DNA of 64,000 nucleotides from CAYUQT01 sp964596165 (lineage in GTDB: Bacteria; Planctomycetota; Phycisphaerae; UBA1845; JAFGLZ01), in the NCBI GenBank assembly GCA_964596165.1, contig CAZQTW010000003.1, forward strand, positions 62,001-126,000, read 5' to 3'. The notes beneath the pieces are model-generated. The model was given only the letters and a program-made list of their open reading frames with translations, was not told the origin of the DNA and made no database searches. Both the position numbers and the translations under genes were made by a program. Each line of letters starts with the position of its first letter. The stretch's first letter is position 1. Shown piece by piece: positions 34,943 to 44,073 of this stretch.

Positions 34943-36466
34943 ATGAGCCACGGAGTCGCCGAATCCAACCGACGTTCTCTTTCGTTCCGGGCGTTGATGC
35001 GACAATCGCTCGGTGTCAGCTCACCGTCCGTACCGGACGTCACCGTTTCCGGCGTCAGTGACGATTCTCGGAGCGTCAGGCCGGGGTTCGTCTTCGTGGC
35101 GGTGTCCGGGCACGATGCCGACGGACACCGATACATTTCGGAAGCGATCTCGCGGGGCGCATCGGTGATTGTTGCTCAACGGTCGATCAACGACGCCGGC
35201 GACGTTCCGGTCGTTGTGGTGCCCGACACCCGAACTGCGGCTGCCCGTCTGGCATCCGGCTTCTTTGGTCTGGATGACCTCATCCACCACGGGCGACTTC
35301 GCGTGGTGGCTGTGACCGGGACAAACGGGAAGAGCACGTTCTGCTATCTGACTCGGTCGGTTGCTCGGAAGGCGGGGCGTCCGTGCGCGCTCCTGGGGAC
35401 CATCGAATACGATCTCATCTCGCGGACGATTCCCGCCACGGTGACGACGCCGGGGCCGGTCGCCCTGGCGAGTCACATTGCCGAGGCCGTCGCGGCGGGC
35501 GCTCAGATGGTCGTGATGGAGGCCTCCAGTCATTCCCTGGACCAGCACCGGACGGACGGTCTGCATTTCGATGTGGCGGTGTTCACCAATCTGACGGGAG
35601 ATCACCTGGACTACCACGGCAACATGGATCGGTATCTGCTGGCCAAGAAACGGTTGTTCGACGGATTGACGGAAGACGCCACGGCCGTTCTGAACGTCGA
35701 CGATCCGGCCAGCGAGCGGATCGCCGAGGATTGCCGTGCGAAGCGGCTGACCTACGGGTTGAATCCGCTGGCGGACGTACGGGCTCGGATTACCGAAATC
35801 ACATCGGAAGGCAGCCGATTTGATTTGATTACGCCGATCGGATCCGCGGAGGTGCGTACGCAACTGGTCGGTCGGCACAACGTCGCAAATTGTCTGGCCT
35901 CGGCATCCGCGGGCGTCTCGCTCGGATTGAGCGTGGATGCGATTCGAGAGGGCCTGGAATCCGTGACGGTCATCGCGGGTCGTCTGGAGCGGGTCGTCCG
36001 CGACGGAGCGTCGGGTGATCCGACGGTTCTCGTGGATTATGCGCACACCGACGACGCATTGAAGAACGTGCTGAGCGCCCTGCGACCGCTGACTCGAGGG
36101 GAACTGACGGTGATTTTCGGGTGCGGCGGCGACCGCGATCGGACCAAGCGGCCACGAATGGCTTCGGTGGCGGCGTCATACGCCGACAGGGTGGTGGTGA
36201 CGTCGGATAATCCTCGCACGGAGCCGCCGGAGGTCATCATTGAGCAGATCGTTTCGGGATTCGATTCGAGGAGCCTGGAGCGAGTGACCGTCGAAGTCGA
36301 CCGCAAGACGGCGATTGCGCGGACGATCGAGCGGGCCAAGGAGGGCGACGTCGTTCTGATTGCCGGCAAAGGGCACGAAACGTATCAGATTCTGGGTCGA
36401 ACGCGCGTGCCGTTCGACGATCGGGCCGTCGCGCTGGCCTGCCTCGAGAGGCGTTCGAGACCCTAG
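34943..36466 (+). CDS. murE: UDP-MurNAc-tripeptide synthetase MurE, meso-diaminopimelate type
   Basis: Adds the third amino acid to UDP-MurNAc-L-Ala-D-Glu. The N-terminal domain has VSDDSRSVRPG, the ATP loop is GTNGKST (126-132, with Ser where Thr is more common), the glutamate/histidine motif is MEASSHSLDQ, and the C-terminal domain has GGDRDRTKRPRM. DNPR (422-425) followed by TEPP is the motif that in characterised enzymes selects meso-diaminopimelate, not lysine. ATG 34943 gives 507 residues; the frame also runs back to a GTG at 34742, right after the ftsI stop, but these 67 residues have no family likeness. Confidence 0.94.
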   Translation: MSHGVAESNRRSLSFRALMRQSLGVSSPSVPDVTVSGVSDDSRSVRPGFVFVAVSGHDADGHRYISEAISRGASVIVAQRSINDAGDVPVVVVPDTRTAAARLASGFFGLDDLIHHGRLRVVAVTGTNGKSTFCYLTRSVARKAGRPCALLGTIEYDLISRTIPATVTTPGPVALASHIAEAVAAGAQMVVMEASSHSLDQHRTDGLHFDVAVFTNLTGDHLDYHGNMDRYLLAKKRLFDGLTEDATAVLNVDDPASERIAEDCRAKRLTYGLNPLADVRARITEITSEGSRFDLITPIGSAEVRTQLVGRHNVANCLASASAGVSLGLSVDAIREGLESVTVIAGRLERVVRDGASGDPTVLVDYAHTDDALKNVLSALRPLTRGELTVIFGCGGDRDRTKRPRMASVAASYADRVVVTSDNPRTEPPEVIIEQIVSGFDSRSLERVTVEVDRKTAIARTIERAKEGDVVLIAGKGHETYQILGRTRVPFDDRAVALACLERRSRP

Positions 36467-36542
36467 CCGGTCGCGTCGCCGTTTCCGATCGTCGGTCGGG
36501 GTCGGTCACGAGGCGCTTGGACATGAGAGAGTCCTGGGGGAT

Positions 36543-37961
36543 ATGAAGCCCTACAGTCTGGAAGAGCTTGCGGCGGCCATGGGGGCGAGGGCAATCGGAC
36601 AGGCGGGCGCCTGCACCGTGACGGGCGTCAGTACCGATTCACGCGAGGTCCGACGGGGCGATCTCTTCTTCGCGATCCGCGGCGACCGGTACGACGGACA
36701 CCGGTTCGTGACGAATGCGATCGACAGCGGAGCGATGGCTGCGGTCGTCTCCGATCTCGATCGGGTGCCGCGCGACTTGCACGATGCGGGTCTGCTGCTG
36801 CTGGTGGACGACACGACGGCCGCGCTCAACCGATTGGCGGCGTTCCACCGGCGACAGGTTCGAGCCGCCGTGATCGGCATCACCGGCTCCAACGGCAAGA
36901 CCACGACGAAAGAAATGGTCCACCAGGTACTGAAAGTGAGATTGCGTGGGCGGGCGGCGCCCAAGAGCTTCAACAACAACATCGGCGTTCCGCTGACTCT
37001 GTTGTCGGTCGAACCCGACGACGACTATGTGGTGGCGGAGATCGGGAGCAACGCACCCAGCGAGGTCTCCCAACTGGCGGCCATCGCCTCGCCGGACGTC
37101 GGCGTCATCACGAGCGTGGGGGAGACGCACCTGGAACGTCTGAAGACCCTGGCGGGCGTGGCGGTCGAGAAATCGAGTCTCGTCGAGCATGTTCGAGAGG
37201 GCGGCTGTGCCGTCATCAACGGGGAGTCGGATTTGCTGGTGGACGCCGTTCGCCGCCGCCGGGCGCGGCCCGAGCGAATCGTCCGGTTCGGACGAAGCGG
37301 CGACGTGGAATTGCGTGCGACGGATCTGGAGTCCGGACCCGATCACGTCAGGTTCCGCGTGAACGGGTCGTTGCCGGTGAATCTGCCGATACCGGGTCCG
37401 CACAATGCGCTCAATGCCTTGGCGGCCTTGGCTGTGGGGCGAGAGTTGGGGATCGAGATGGCCGGCGGAGCCGCCCAACTGGCGCGTTTTACCGCTCCGT
37501 CGATGAGACTCGAGACTCATCGTTACGGTAGACTGACGTTGATCAACGACGCCTACAACGCGAATCCGGCAAGCATGGCCGCGGCGTTGGACGTGCTTCG
37601 GAGTTGGCCGATCGGCTATCGCCGTTTCTTCGTGGCGGGTCAAATGCGGGAGCTGGGAGAGGCGAGCCCGGCGAAGCATGAGGAACTGGGACGTCAGGTG
37701 ACGGCGGCGGGGATCGAGGTCTTCCTTGCGGTCGGGGAGATGGCCGACGTGACGGCAGAGGCGGCTCGTCGGAGCGGCCGATTCACCCAAGTCGAGACGG
37801 CCGCGAATCCGGCCGACGCCGTCGCCGTACTGAAACGGGTTGTACGACCGGGCGACGTGATCTTGATCAAGGGGTCCCGTGCGGAGGGTCTGGAAGCTCT
37901 GGTTCCGACGATTCGGGAACTCGGCGAGACGATGCCGGCGGACCCCGGCACGGGTACATGA
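36543..37961 (+). CDS. murF: UDP-MurNAc-tripeptide:D-Ala-D-Ala ligase MurF
   Basis: Adds D-Ala-D-Ala to complete the UDP-MurNAc pentapeptide. The N-terminal domain has VSTDSREVRRGDLFFA, the ATP loop is GSNGKTTTKE (115-124), NNNIGVPLTLL is the MurF signature after it, and NDAYNANPASM in the C-terminal domain is diagnostic for MurF. Length 472 from ATG 36543, preceded by a GGGGGAT run; an open frame extends back to 36360 but overlaps murE. Lies between murE and mraY in canonical order. Confidence 0.95.
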   Translation: MKPYSLEELAAAMGARAIGQAGACTVTGVSTDSREVRRGDLFFAIRGDRYDGHRFVTNAIDSGAMAAVVSDLDRVPRDLHDAGLLLLVDDTTAALNRLAAFHRRQVRAAVIGITGSNGKTTTKEMVHQVLKVRLRGRAAPKSFNNNIGVPLTLLSVEPDDDYVVAEIGSNAPSEVSQLAAIASPDVGVITSVGETHLERLKTLAGVAVEKSSLVEHVREGGCAVINGESDLLVDAVRRRRARPERIVRFGRSGDVELRATDLESGPDHVRFRVNGSLPVNLPIPGPHNALNALAALAVGRELGIEMAGGAAQLARFTAPSMRLETHRYGRLTLINDAYNANPASMAAALDVLRSWPIGYRRFFVAGQMRELGEASPAKHEELGRQVTAAGIEVFLAVGEMADVTAEAARRSGRFTQVETAANPADAVAVLKRVVRPGDVILIKGSRAEGLEALVPTIRELGETMPADPGTGT

Positions 37962-37976
37962 GGAAACCGGTGATCG

Positions 37977-39116
37977 ATGCTGTTTCACCTGTTTGACTAC
38001 ATGGTGTCGGACCCGCGATATGCGTACGGCAGCGTGCTGTTTCGTTCGACCGTCGCCATTCTCGTGGGGTTCGCCGTGGTCTGGTTGTCCGGTCCCAAAA
38101 TCATTCGTTGGTTGATCAAGATGAAGATCGGCGATCGACCGGAGTTTGACCATGCCGAACTGAACAGACTGACCATGGGCAAGAGCAACACGCCCACCAT
38201 GGGCGGCATCATCATCATGCTGGGGATCCTCGTTCCCGTGTTGCTTCTGGCGAATCTCAAGAACTTCTACATTCACATGGCGCTGGTCTGTGCGGTCTGG
38301 CTGACGGTCTTGGGCGGCGTGGATGATTGGCTGAAGTTGACCATTGCCCGTCGCTCGGGCACGCGCAGCGGGGTGCGAACGTGGGAGAAGCTGATCTTCC
38401 AGTTGGCCTTGGGCGGCTTGTTGGCCTTCTTCATCTACCGCTACGGAAGCCGGAACGTGACGGCGGGCGAGGTCGGATACTTCAACGTGTTGAGCATTCC
38501 CTTCGTTCGGGGCGACCCGCACCTGAACTGGGGCTTTCGACTGGCGATGCCGCTGTTCATACTCATCACGGTGCTCGTTATCGCCTTCACGAGCAACGCA
38601 GTCAACTTGACGGACGGCATGGACGGCTTGGCAGCGGGTTGCACGGGTATGGTCAGCTTCGTCTTCATGGTTTTGGCCTATTTGGCCGGACATGAGTGGC
38701 TGCCGGGTTATCTCCGCCTCCCGCATATTCCTCGCGCCGAGGAGCTGGCCATCGTCTGCGGCTCCATGATGGGGGCGTGTCTTGGCTTTCTGTGGTACAA
38801 TTGCCATCCCGCGCAGGTATTCATGGGCGACACGGGCTCGCTTCCTCTCGGCGGGCTCATCGGCTATGTCGCGATTGTCACACGTCAGGAGTTGATGCTC
38901 TTCATCGTCGGAGGCATCTTCGTGATCGAAGCGGTCTCGGTCATTCTTCAGGTATCGTATTTCAAGCTCTCCGGCGGCAAGCGCATCTTTCGGGTGGCCC
39001 CCATCCACCATCACTTCAACCTGGGTGGGTGGACCGAGACACAAGTGGTCACGCGATTCTGGCTGTTGGCGGCCATATTCGCCGCCTTCGCCTTGGCGAC
39101 GGTGAAGTTGCGTTAG
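37977..39116 (+). CDS. mraY: Phospho-MurNAc-pentapeptide translocase MraY
   Basis: Integral membrane enzyme that transfers phospho-MurNAc-pentapeptide to undecaprenyl phosphate, making lipid I. It has about ten hydrophobic segments. Family motifs: TPTMGGIIIM, VDDWLK (Asp116-Asp117), NAVNLTDGMDGLAAG, FMGDTGSLPLGG and APIHHHFNLGG (the histidine motif). Length 379 is slightly longer than E. coli MraY (360). It starts 15 bases after murF. The next gene is ftsW, without the usual murD between them. Confidence 0.96.
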   Translation: MLFHLFDYMVSDPRYAYGSVLFRSTVAILVGFAVVWLSGPKIIRWLIKMKIGDRPEFDHAELNRLTMGKSNTPTMGGIIIMLGILVPVLLLANLKNFYIHMALVCAVWLTVLGGVDDWLKLTIARRSGTRSGVRTWEKLIFQLALGGLLAFFIYRYGSRNVTAGEVGYFNVLSIPFVRGDPHLNWGFRLAMPLFILITVLVIAFTSNAVNLTDGMDGLAAGCTGMVSFVFMVLAYLAGHEWLPGYLRLPHIPRAEELAIVCGSMMGACLGFLWYNCHPAQVFMGDTGSLPLGGLIGYVAIVTRQELMLFIVGGIFVIEAVSVILQVSYFKLSGGKRIFRVAPIHHHFNLGGWTETQVVTRFWLLAAIFAAFALATVKLR

Positions 39117-39200
39117 CGCCGGACACGGCCGTCCGCCGACGGTTCGCCGGTTCGGACGGCCGATCGATCAGGATGAGGACTTGGGCAAGGATGCCAAACC

Positions 39201-40442
39201 ATGCGGACAAAACGTAACCCCTTCGCGTTTACGCCGACCTTTCTGCTGGTCATCACGGCCACGCTCATGGGGCTGGGCGCGGTCATGATCTTCTCAGCGA
39301 GCGCGACGTTGGAGGACTCCGCCGTCGGACGGTCTTTCTGGCGCCTCGGATCGGTTCGGCAACTGGTCTTCATTCTTCTGGGCTTCGCTGCGTCGGTCAT
39401 TGCGTCGACCATGCCTTACGCGTGGTTCCGAATACGTGGCCTGGCGGACCGCCACCGCTGGTTTCAGCCGAACGTCATGTTCCTTATCGCGACCTTCGCC
39501 CTTCTGGTTCTGGTTCTGATCCCGGGCATCGGTGTGGAACGAAATGCCTCGCGGCGGTGGTTGTTCCTCGGTCCCGCTCATATGGGTATTCGCTTCCAGC
39601 CATCCGAAGTAGCGAAGCTGGCGATGATCCTCTTCGTGGCGGGATGGTATGGTCGTCCTCGCGTGAACCCCGGCCGGTTCTTCCGGGGTTTGTTGCTGCC
39701 GGCGTCGGTTGTGGCGTGCTGCGCGGGGCTGGTGGGACTCGAGGACTTCGGGACGGCCGTGCTGCTCTTGACCGTGGGAGGGCTGCTTCTGTTGGCGGGA
39801 GGGAGTCGGCTGTGGCACCTTCTACTTCTCGCCATGCCGGCCTTGTGCGCGATGGGGTACCTTCTGGTCAGCAAGCCCTATCGATTGGCGCGACTAACCG
39901 GGTTCGTGAATATCTGGGAAGATCCGGGCGGAAAGGGATACCACGCCGTCCAGTCGCTTTGTTCGATCGCCGCCGGAGGGTGGTGGGGCACGGGGCTTGG
40001 CGCCGGCATTCAGAAGTACGGCTACCTGCCGGAAGCGCGAACCGACTTCATCTTCGCGATCATCTGTGAGGAGCTGGGTATCGTCGGCGGATTGGTCGTC
40101 GTCGGGCTCTTCATGGTGTTTGTCTGGCAGGGGCGCAAGGCGGCCGTATCCGCACCGGACATGTTCGGTCGGTTGCTCGCCTTGGGCGTGACCTTGACCA
40201 TCGGTCTGCAGGCGGCGATGAACATCGCCGTCGTCACGGTGAGCATTCCGACGAAGGGCATCGCGCTTCCGTTGATATCGGCGGGCGGCTCGGGCGTGTT
40301 GTTCTTGGGCATTGGAATAGGGTTACTGGCCTCGGTCGCCCGGGCCGGTACGGCCTGGCGCGACTGGCTACAGGTCCGCCATGACCTCATCACACAGACC
40401 GCCGACCCGCTGCCCCCTACACGGGTGTCGGCCTATGCGTGA
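39201..40442 (+). CDS. ftsW: SEDS peptidoglycan glycosyltransferase FtsW
   Basis: Polytopic membrane glycosyltransferase that polymerises lipid II at the septum with FtsI. About ten hydrophobic segments. Typical motifs are NASRRWLFLG (the SEDS N-A-x-R-W loop), FQPSEVAKLAMILF, PEARTDFIFAIICEELG (catalytic-site loop) and TKGIALPLISAGGSG near the C-terminus. Length is 413 residues. The start at ATG 39201 gives MRTKRNPF before the first helix. The stop overlaps the murG start by 8 bases. RodA is the alternative, but the location is that of FtsW. Confidence 0.94.
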   Translation: MRTKRNPFAFTPTFLLVITATLMGLGAVMIFSASATLEDSAVGRSFWRLGSVRQLVFILLGFAASVIASTMPYAWFRIRGLADRHRWFQPNVMFLIATFALLVLVLIPGIGVERNASRRWLFLGPAHMGIRFQPSEVAKLAMILFVAGWYGRPRVNPGRFFRGLLLPASVVACCAGLVGLEDFGTAVLLLTVGGLLLLAGGSRLWHLLLLAMPALCAMGYLLVSKPYRLARLTGFVNIWEDPGGKGYHAVQSLCSIAAGGWWGTGLGAGIQKYGYLPEARTDFIFAIICEELGIVGGLVVVGLFMVFVWQGRKAAVSAPDMFGRLLALGVTLTIGLQAAMNIAVVTVSIPTKGIALPLISAGGSGVLFLGIGIGLLASVARAGTAWRDWLQVRHDLITQTADPLPPTRVSAYA

Positions 40443-41553
40443 TCGTCCACTGACAATCTTCGCCGGCGGCGGGACGGGCGGTCATCTCTTCCCGGCGGTT
40501 GCGGTCGCCGAGGAACTGCACCGGCTCGAGCCGAACGTCGAGATCGAATTCCTGGTGACCGATCGTCCTATCGACCAACAGATCCTGCGCGGCGGCGGCT
40601 GGACGGGGGTGCCTCAGTGCGTTCGGCCATTCACGTTCCGTCCCTGGCGCTGGCCGGTGTTCTGGTTGAGCTGGCACCGTGCGGTCGCCCATGCTCGTGA
40701 GCGAATGCGTCGTCGTCGCCCCGCCGTCGTGGTCGGTACCGGGGGGTATGCGGCGGGGCCTCCCATCCACGCGGCACATGGCCTGGGCATCACTACCGCG
40801 CTGCTGAACCCCGATCTGATTCCGGGTCGTGCAAACCGCCATCTGTCCGCCAAGGTGGATGCCGTGTTCTGTCAGTGGGAGCCGACGGCCAAGCGGTTCC
40901 CAGACGTACCCCTTGTCGTGGCCACAGGGTGTCCGGTACGCCGTGCGTTTCTCGGTGTCAACCGAGACGAGGCCTGCCGGGTCTTCAACCTAGACCCCGC
41001 CAAGCAGACGCTTCTTGTGACGGGGGCGTCGCAAGGCGCCCGAACCGTCAACGAGGCAGTCCTCGCTTTGCTGGGCGATTTGAGGGGGCAATCCGGTCGG
41101 TGGCAGATCCTTCACTTGAGTGGCACGCCGGATTTCGAGCACGTGAGGAGGGCGTACGAAGGTCGCTTTGACGGAGCCGTGGTCCTGCCCTTCACCGATC
41201 GGATGGCCGAGGCGATTGCGGCGGCGGATCTGGTCGTCTCGCGTGCGGGCGCCTCCACCCTGGCGGAACTGACGGCGGTGGGGCGTCCATCCATCCTCTT
41301 GCCATACCCTTTCCATCGGGACATGCACCAGAAGGCCAATGCCGAGGTCTTGCGGGAGGCCGGCGCGGCAGTACTGCTCGACGATCGAATCGAGCCACGG
41401 CTAAATGCCGAGAAGCTTCGCCCGATACTGCTCGAACTGATGATGTATCCTGAGCGGCTGGCCCGCATGGCCGCAGCGGCGCGAAAGATCGGTCGGCCGG
41501 AGGCTGCGGCGACGGTTGCTCGACATCTGCTTGAAATATCGCCAATTACCTAA
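40435..41553 (+). CDS. murG: Lipid II synthase MurG (UDP-GlcNAc transferase)
   Basis: GT28 glycosyltransferase adding GlcNAc to lipid I on the cytoplasmic face. The N-terminal glycine loop is GGGTGGHLFPA (11-21), VVGTGGYAAGPP is the acceptor-side loop, and the C-terminal UDP-GlcNAc site includes VTGASQGARTVNE and SRAGASTLAELTAVGRPSILLPYP. Length 372 from ATG 40435, which overlaps the ftsW stop by 8 bases; the frame upstream to 40381 is within ftsW. A 290-base gap follows before murC, the largest within the later part of the cluster, and it is AT-richer and may hold an internal promoter. Confidence 0.95.
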   Translation: MRDRPLTIFAGGGTGGHLFPAVAVAEELHRLEPNVEIEFLVTDRPIDQQILRGGGWTGVPQCVRPFTFRPWRWPVFWLSWHRAVAHARERMRRRRPAVVVGTGGYAAGPPIHAAHGLGITTALLNPDLIPGRANRHLSAKVDAVFCQWEPTAKRFPDVPLVVATGCPVRRAFLGVNRDEACRVFNLDPAKQTLLVTGASQGARTVNEAVLALLGDLRGQSGRWQILHLSGTPDFEHVRRAYEGRFDGAVVLPFTDRMAEAIAAADLVVSRAGASTLAELTAVGRPSILLPYPFHRDMHQKANAEVLREAGAAVLLDDRIEPRLNAEKLRPILLELMMYPERLARMAAAARKIGRPEAAATVARHLLEISPIT

Positions 41554-41843
41554 TCCATTTATAACCAACGACTTAATAGATCCACTCGTCGACAAGACGG
41601 CGACGTTTTGGTGGAGCGCTTTAGGGTCGTGGCCCGATAAAATATACGGTCTGAAAGCGCCGAGGGGCTTTGTTCTGCGCTGACGGGTTGAGACAATAGA
41701 GGCCGCGGATCCCTTCGCGCCTGGAGCGGTCGGGTCCAAGGGCAGGGGTATCTCTTCGAACGGATGGAGCGGGATTCGACGTGACAACAAACACGGTCGT
41801 TCGTGATCGGGTTGGCGGGTCGGTATTGCCGGAGGGATCCGTC

Positions 41844-43217
41844 ATGACCTTGGCCGGTCTGAGGGCGTACATGGTCGGCATAGGCGGGACGGGCATGTCG
41901 GGCCTGGCCGCCATGCTCCTGCGGAACGGCGCCGTGGTCACCGGCAGCGATCGGACGGAGTCCGGCGCGACGCTTCGGCTGTCGGAGGCGGGCGCGGAAA
42001 TCTTCATCGGGCAATGCCCCGCGAATTTACCCGAGCAGGTGGATCTCGTGGTCGCTTCCGCGGCGATCAAGGACACGAATCCCGAACTGATTGAGGCCCG
42101 CCGCCGGGGCTTGGAGGTCATCAAGTATGCGGAACTACTGGGTCGCATCATGCGCCAGTACAAGGGCATTGCGATTTCCGGCACGCACGGGAAGAGCACG
42201 ACGACCGCCCTGTTGGCCTACATTCTGATGCGAGCGGGTTTGGATCCGAGCTTCGTGGTCGGTGCGACGGCCGGACAACTCGGTGGGGGCTCGGGGGCCG
42301 GAGGCGGCGAGTACTTCATCGCCGAGGCCTGCGAGTACGATCGGTCGTTCCTTAACCTCTCGCCGAAGATCGCGGCCGTGCTCAATATCGAAGAGGACCA
42401 CCTCGACTGTTACCCCAACCTGGGCGCGATCGTGGATGCGTTCACGGCCTTCTGCTCGCGGGTGCCCGCGGATGGGCTGATCGTGGCGAACAATGAGGAT
42501 CGTTCCGTTGCGACGGCCACGGCGGCGGCGCGAGCTCACGTAGAGCGGTTCGGGTTCGACTCCAAGGCGGATTGGTGGGCCGACACGCTGGCGGTGGAGC
42601 GCGGGCGGTTCTCTTTTGACCTGTTCTACAAGGGCGAATGTCTGGGGCGAATGCGGCTTCGACTGGCGGGCCGGCACAACGTGGCGAACGCGTTGGCGGC
42701 CGGCGCGATTGCCTGGCATTGCGGCGTTCCGCCGCAGGTATTGGCCGATGCCCTGTCGAGTTTCGAGGGCGCTCATCGGCGGATGACCGTTCGCGGGCAG
42801 TTTAACGGCGCCACGGTCGTGGATGATTACGCGCACCATCCGACGGCCGTCCAGGTGACGCTGAAAGCGATTCGCCAGGCCTTCGCGCCGCGGCGGTTGT
42901 GGGTGGTGTTCCAGCCGCATCAGCACTCGCGGACGCGCCTGTTGCTCAACGACTTCGCCCGAAGCTTTGGTCAGGCCGACGTGGTGATCGTTCCGGACAT
43001 CTACTTCGTTCGCGACAGCGAACAAGAGCGGAGCCTGATCGGCTCTCGGGATCTGGTGGAACGGATCGGGGCGAACGGCGGCGAGGCGATCTACCTGCCC
43101 GAGCTGTCGCAGGCCACCGACTACGTTCGGCAAGGTGCACAACCGGGTGACGTCATCGTCACCATGGGCGCGGGCGACGTATGGAAGGTTGCCGATGAGC
43201 TTGTTCAGCGGTCTTGA
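41844..43217 (+). CDS. murC: UDP-MurNAc:L-alanine ligase MurC
   Basis: First of the Mur ligases, joining L-Ala to UDP-MurNAc. The UDP-binding N-terminal loop is VGIGGTGMSGLA (11-22), typical of MurC. The ATP loop is GTHGKSTTT (113-121), EACEYDRSFLNL and NIEEDHLD follow, and VDDYAHHPTA in the C-terminal domain is diagnostic. Length 457 from ATG 41844, with GGAGGG at seven bases; GTG 41781 in the same frame would add 21 residues without family likeness. The stop lies inside the start of murB (23-base overlap), so the two are coupled. Confidence 0.94.
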   Translation: MTLAGLRAYMVGIGGTGMSGLAAMLLRNGAVVTGSDRTESGATLRLSEAGAEIFIGQCPANLPEQVDLVVASAAIKDTNPELIEARRRGLEVIKYAELLGRIMRQYKGIAISGTHGKSTTTALLAYILMRAGLDPSFVVGATAGQLGGGSGAGGGEYFIAEACEYDRSFLNLSPKIAAVLNIEEDHLDCYPNLGAIVDAFTAFCSRVPADGLIVANNEDRSVATATAAARAHVERFGFDSKADWWADTLAVERGRFSFDLFYKGECLGRMRLRLAGRHNVANALAAGAIAWHCGVPPQVLADALSSFEGAHRRMTVRGQFNGATVVDDYAHHPTAVQVTLKAIRQAFAPRRLWVVFQPHQHSRTRLLLNDFARSFGQADVVIVPDIYFVRDSEQERSLIGSRDLVERIGANGGEAIYLPELSQATDYVRQGAQPGDVIVTMGAGDVWKVADELVQRS

Positions 43218-44073
43218 AAACATTTGCCGGGACCATGTGCCATTGAGCGGGCTGACGTGGTACGGTCTGGGTGGGCCGGCGCGGTACTTGCTGCGTCCGA
43301 CGACGGAGGACCAGCTCACGGAGATCGTACACCGCTGCCGCGAGAACGGCGTGCCGATGTACGTTCTGGGGATGGGGGCGAATCTGCTGGTGGGTGAGGC
43401 CGGCGTCAACGGCGCCGTCATCAAACTGGACGGCGAACACTTCAGCCAAATCGCGATCGACGGCGATCGGGTGGTTGTGGGGGCGGCGGCCGACCTGCGG
43501 CGCGTCATCATTCGAACCGTTCGGGAAGGCCTGGCGGGTCTCCATTGTCTGGCCGGCATTCCGGGCACCACGGGCGGCGCGATTCGCATGAATGCCGGCG
43601 GCGCCTGGGGCGACATCGGAAGTCTGGTCCAACGCGTTCATGTGATGGACGCCAACGGCCGCGTCTTCTGCCGCGAGCGGGACGAGCTGGTTTTCGAGTA
43701 TCGCCGAACCAGTCTCGCAGACCCCTTGATTCTGGGCGCCGAGTTTCAGCTCACGGTGAGCGATCCGAAACAGGTGCTTCAGCAAGTGCGAGAGATCTGG
43801 ACCTACAAGAAGAACACCCAGCCGTTGCGGGTCCGCAGCGCCGGTTGCGTGTTCAAGAACCCGCGCCAGATGTCGGCCGGGGCCCTGATCGATCAGGCGG
43901 GTCTGAAGGGATTGAGCTGTGGGGGGGCGATGGTCTCGACGCGGCATGCGAATTTCATCGTGGCTCGTCAGGGAACGAAGCCCTCCGACGTGCTCAAGCT
44001 GATTGCAATCGTCAGGGAGAAGGTGTTCGAGAAGTTCGGCGTTCACTTGGAGCTGGAGATTCAAGTGTGGTGA
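43195..44073 (+). CDS. murB: UDP-N-acetylenolpyruvoylglucosamine reductase MurB
   Basis: FAD enzyme reducing enolpyruvyl-UDP-GlcNAc to UDP-MurNAc. Motifs: TWYGLGGPARY, LGMGANLLVGEAG (FAD), GIPGTTGGAIRMNAGG and RSAGCVFKNP. In the last motif the proton donor, Ser in E. coli MurB, is Cys218; Cys here is also seen in other bacterial MurBs. At 292 residues it lacks the extra loops of the E. coli type and fits the shorter type II group. ATG 43195 lies within the end of murC, and its stop overlaps the ddl start. Confidence 0.93.
   Translation: MSLFSGLENICRDHVPLSGLTWYGLGGPARYLLRPTTEDQLTEIVHRCRENGVPMYVLGMGANLLVGEAGVNGAVIKLDGEHFSQIAIDGDRVVVGAAADLRRVIIRTVREGLAGLHCLAGIPGTTGGAIRMNAGGAWGDIGSLVQRVHVMDANGRVFCRERDELVFEYRRTSLADPLILGAEFQLTVSDPKQVLQQVREIWTYKKNTQPLRVRSAGCVFKNPRQMSAGALIDQAGLKGLSCGGAMVSTRHANFIVARQGTKPSDVLKLIAIVREKVFEKFGVHLELEIQVW

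Noticed and set aside
36639..39044. Minus-strand open frame of about 800 codons opposite murF and mraY.
   Set aside because: Same reasoning: both plus-strand genes are unmistakable, and the antisense product has no recognisable features.
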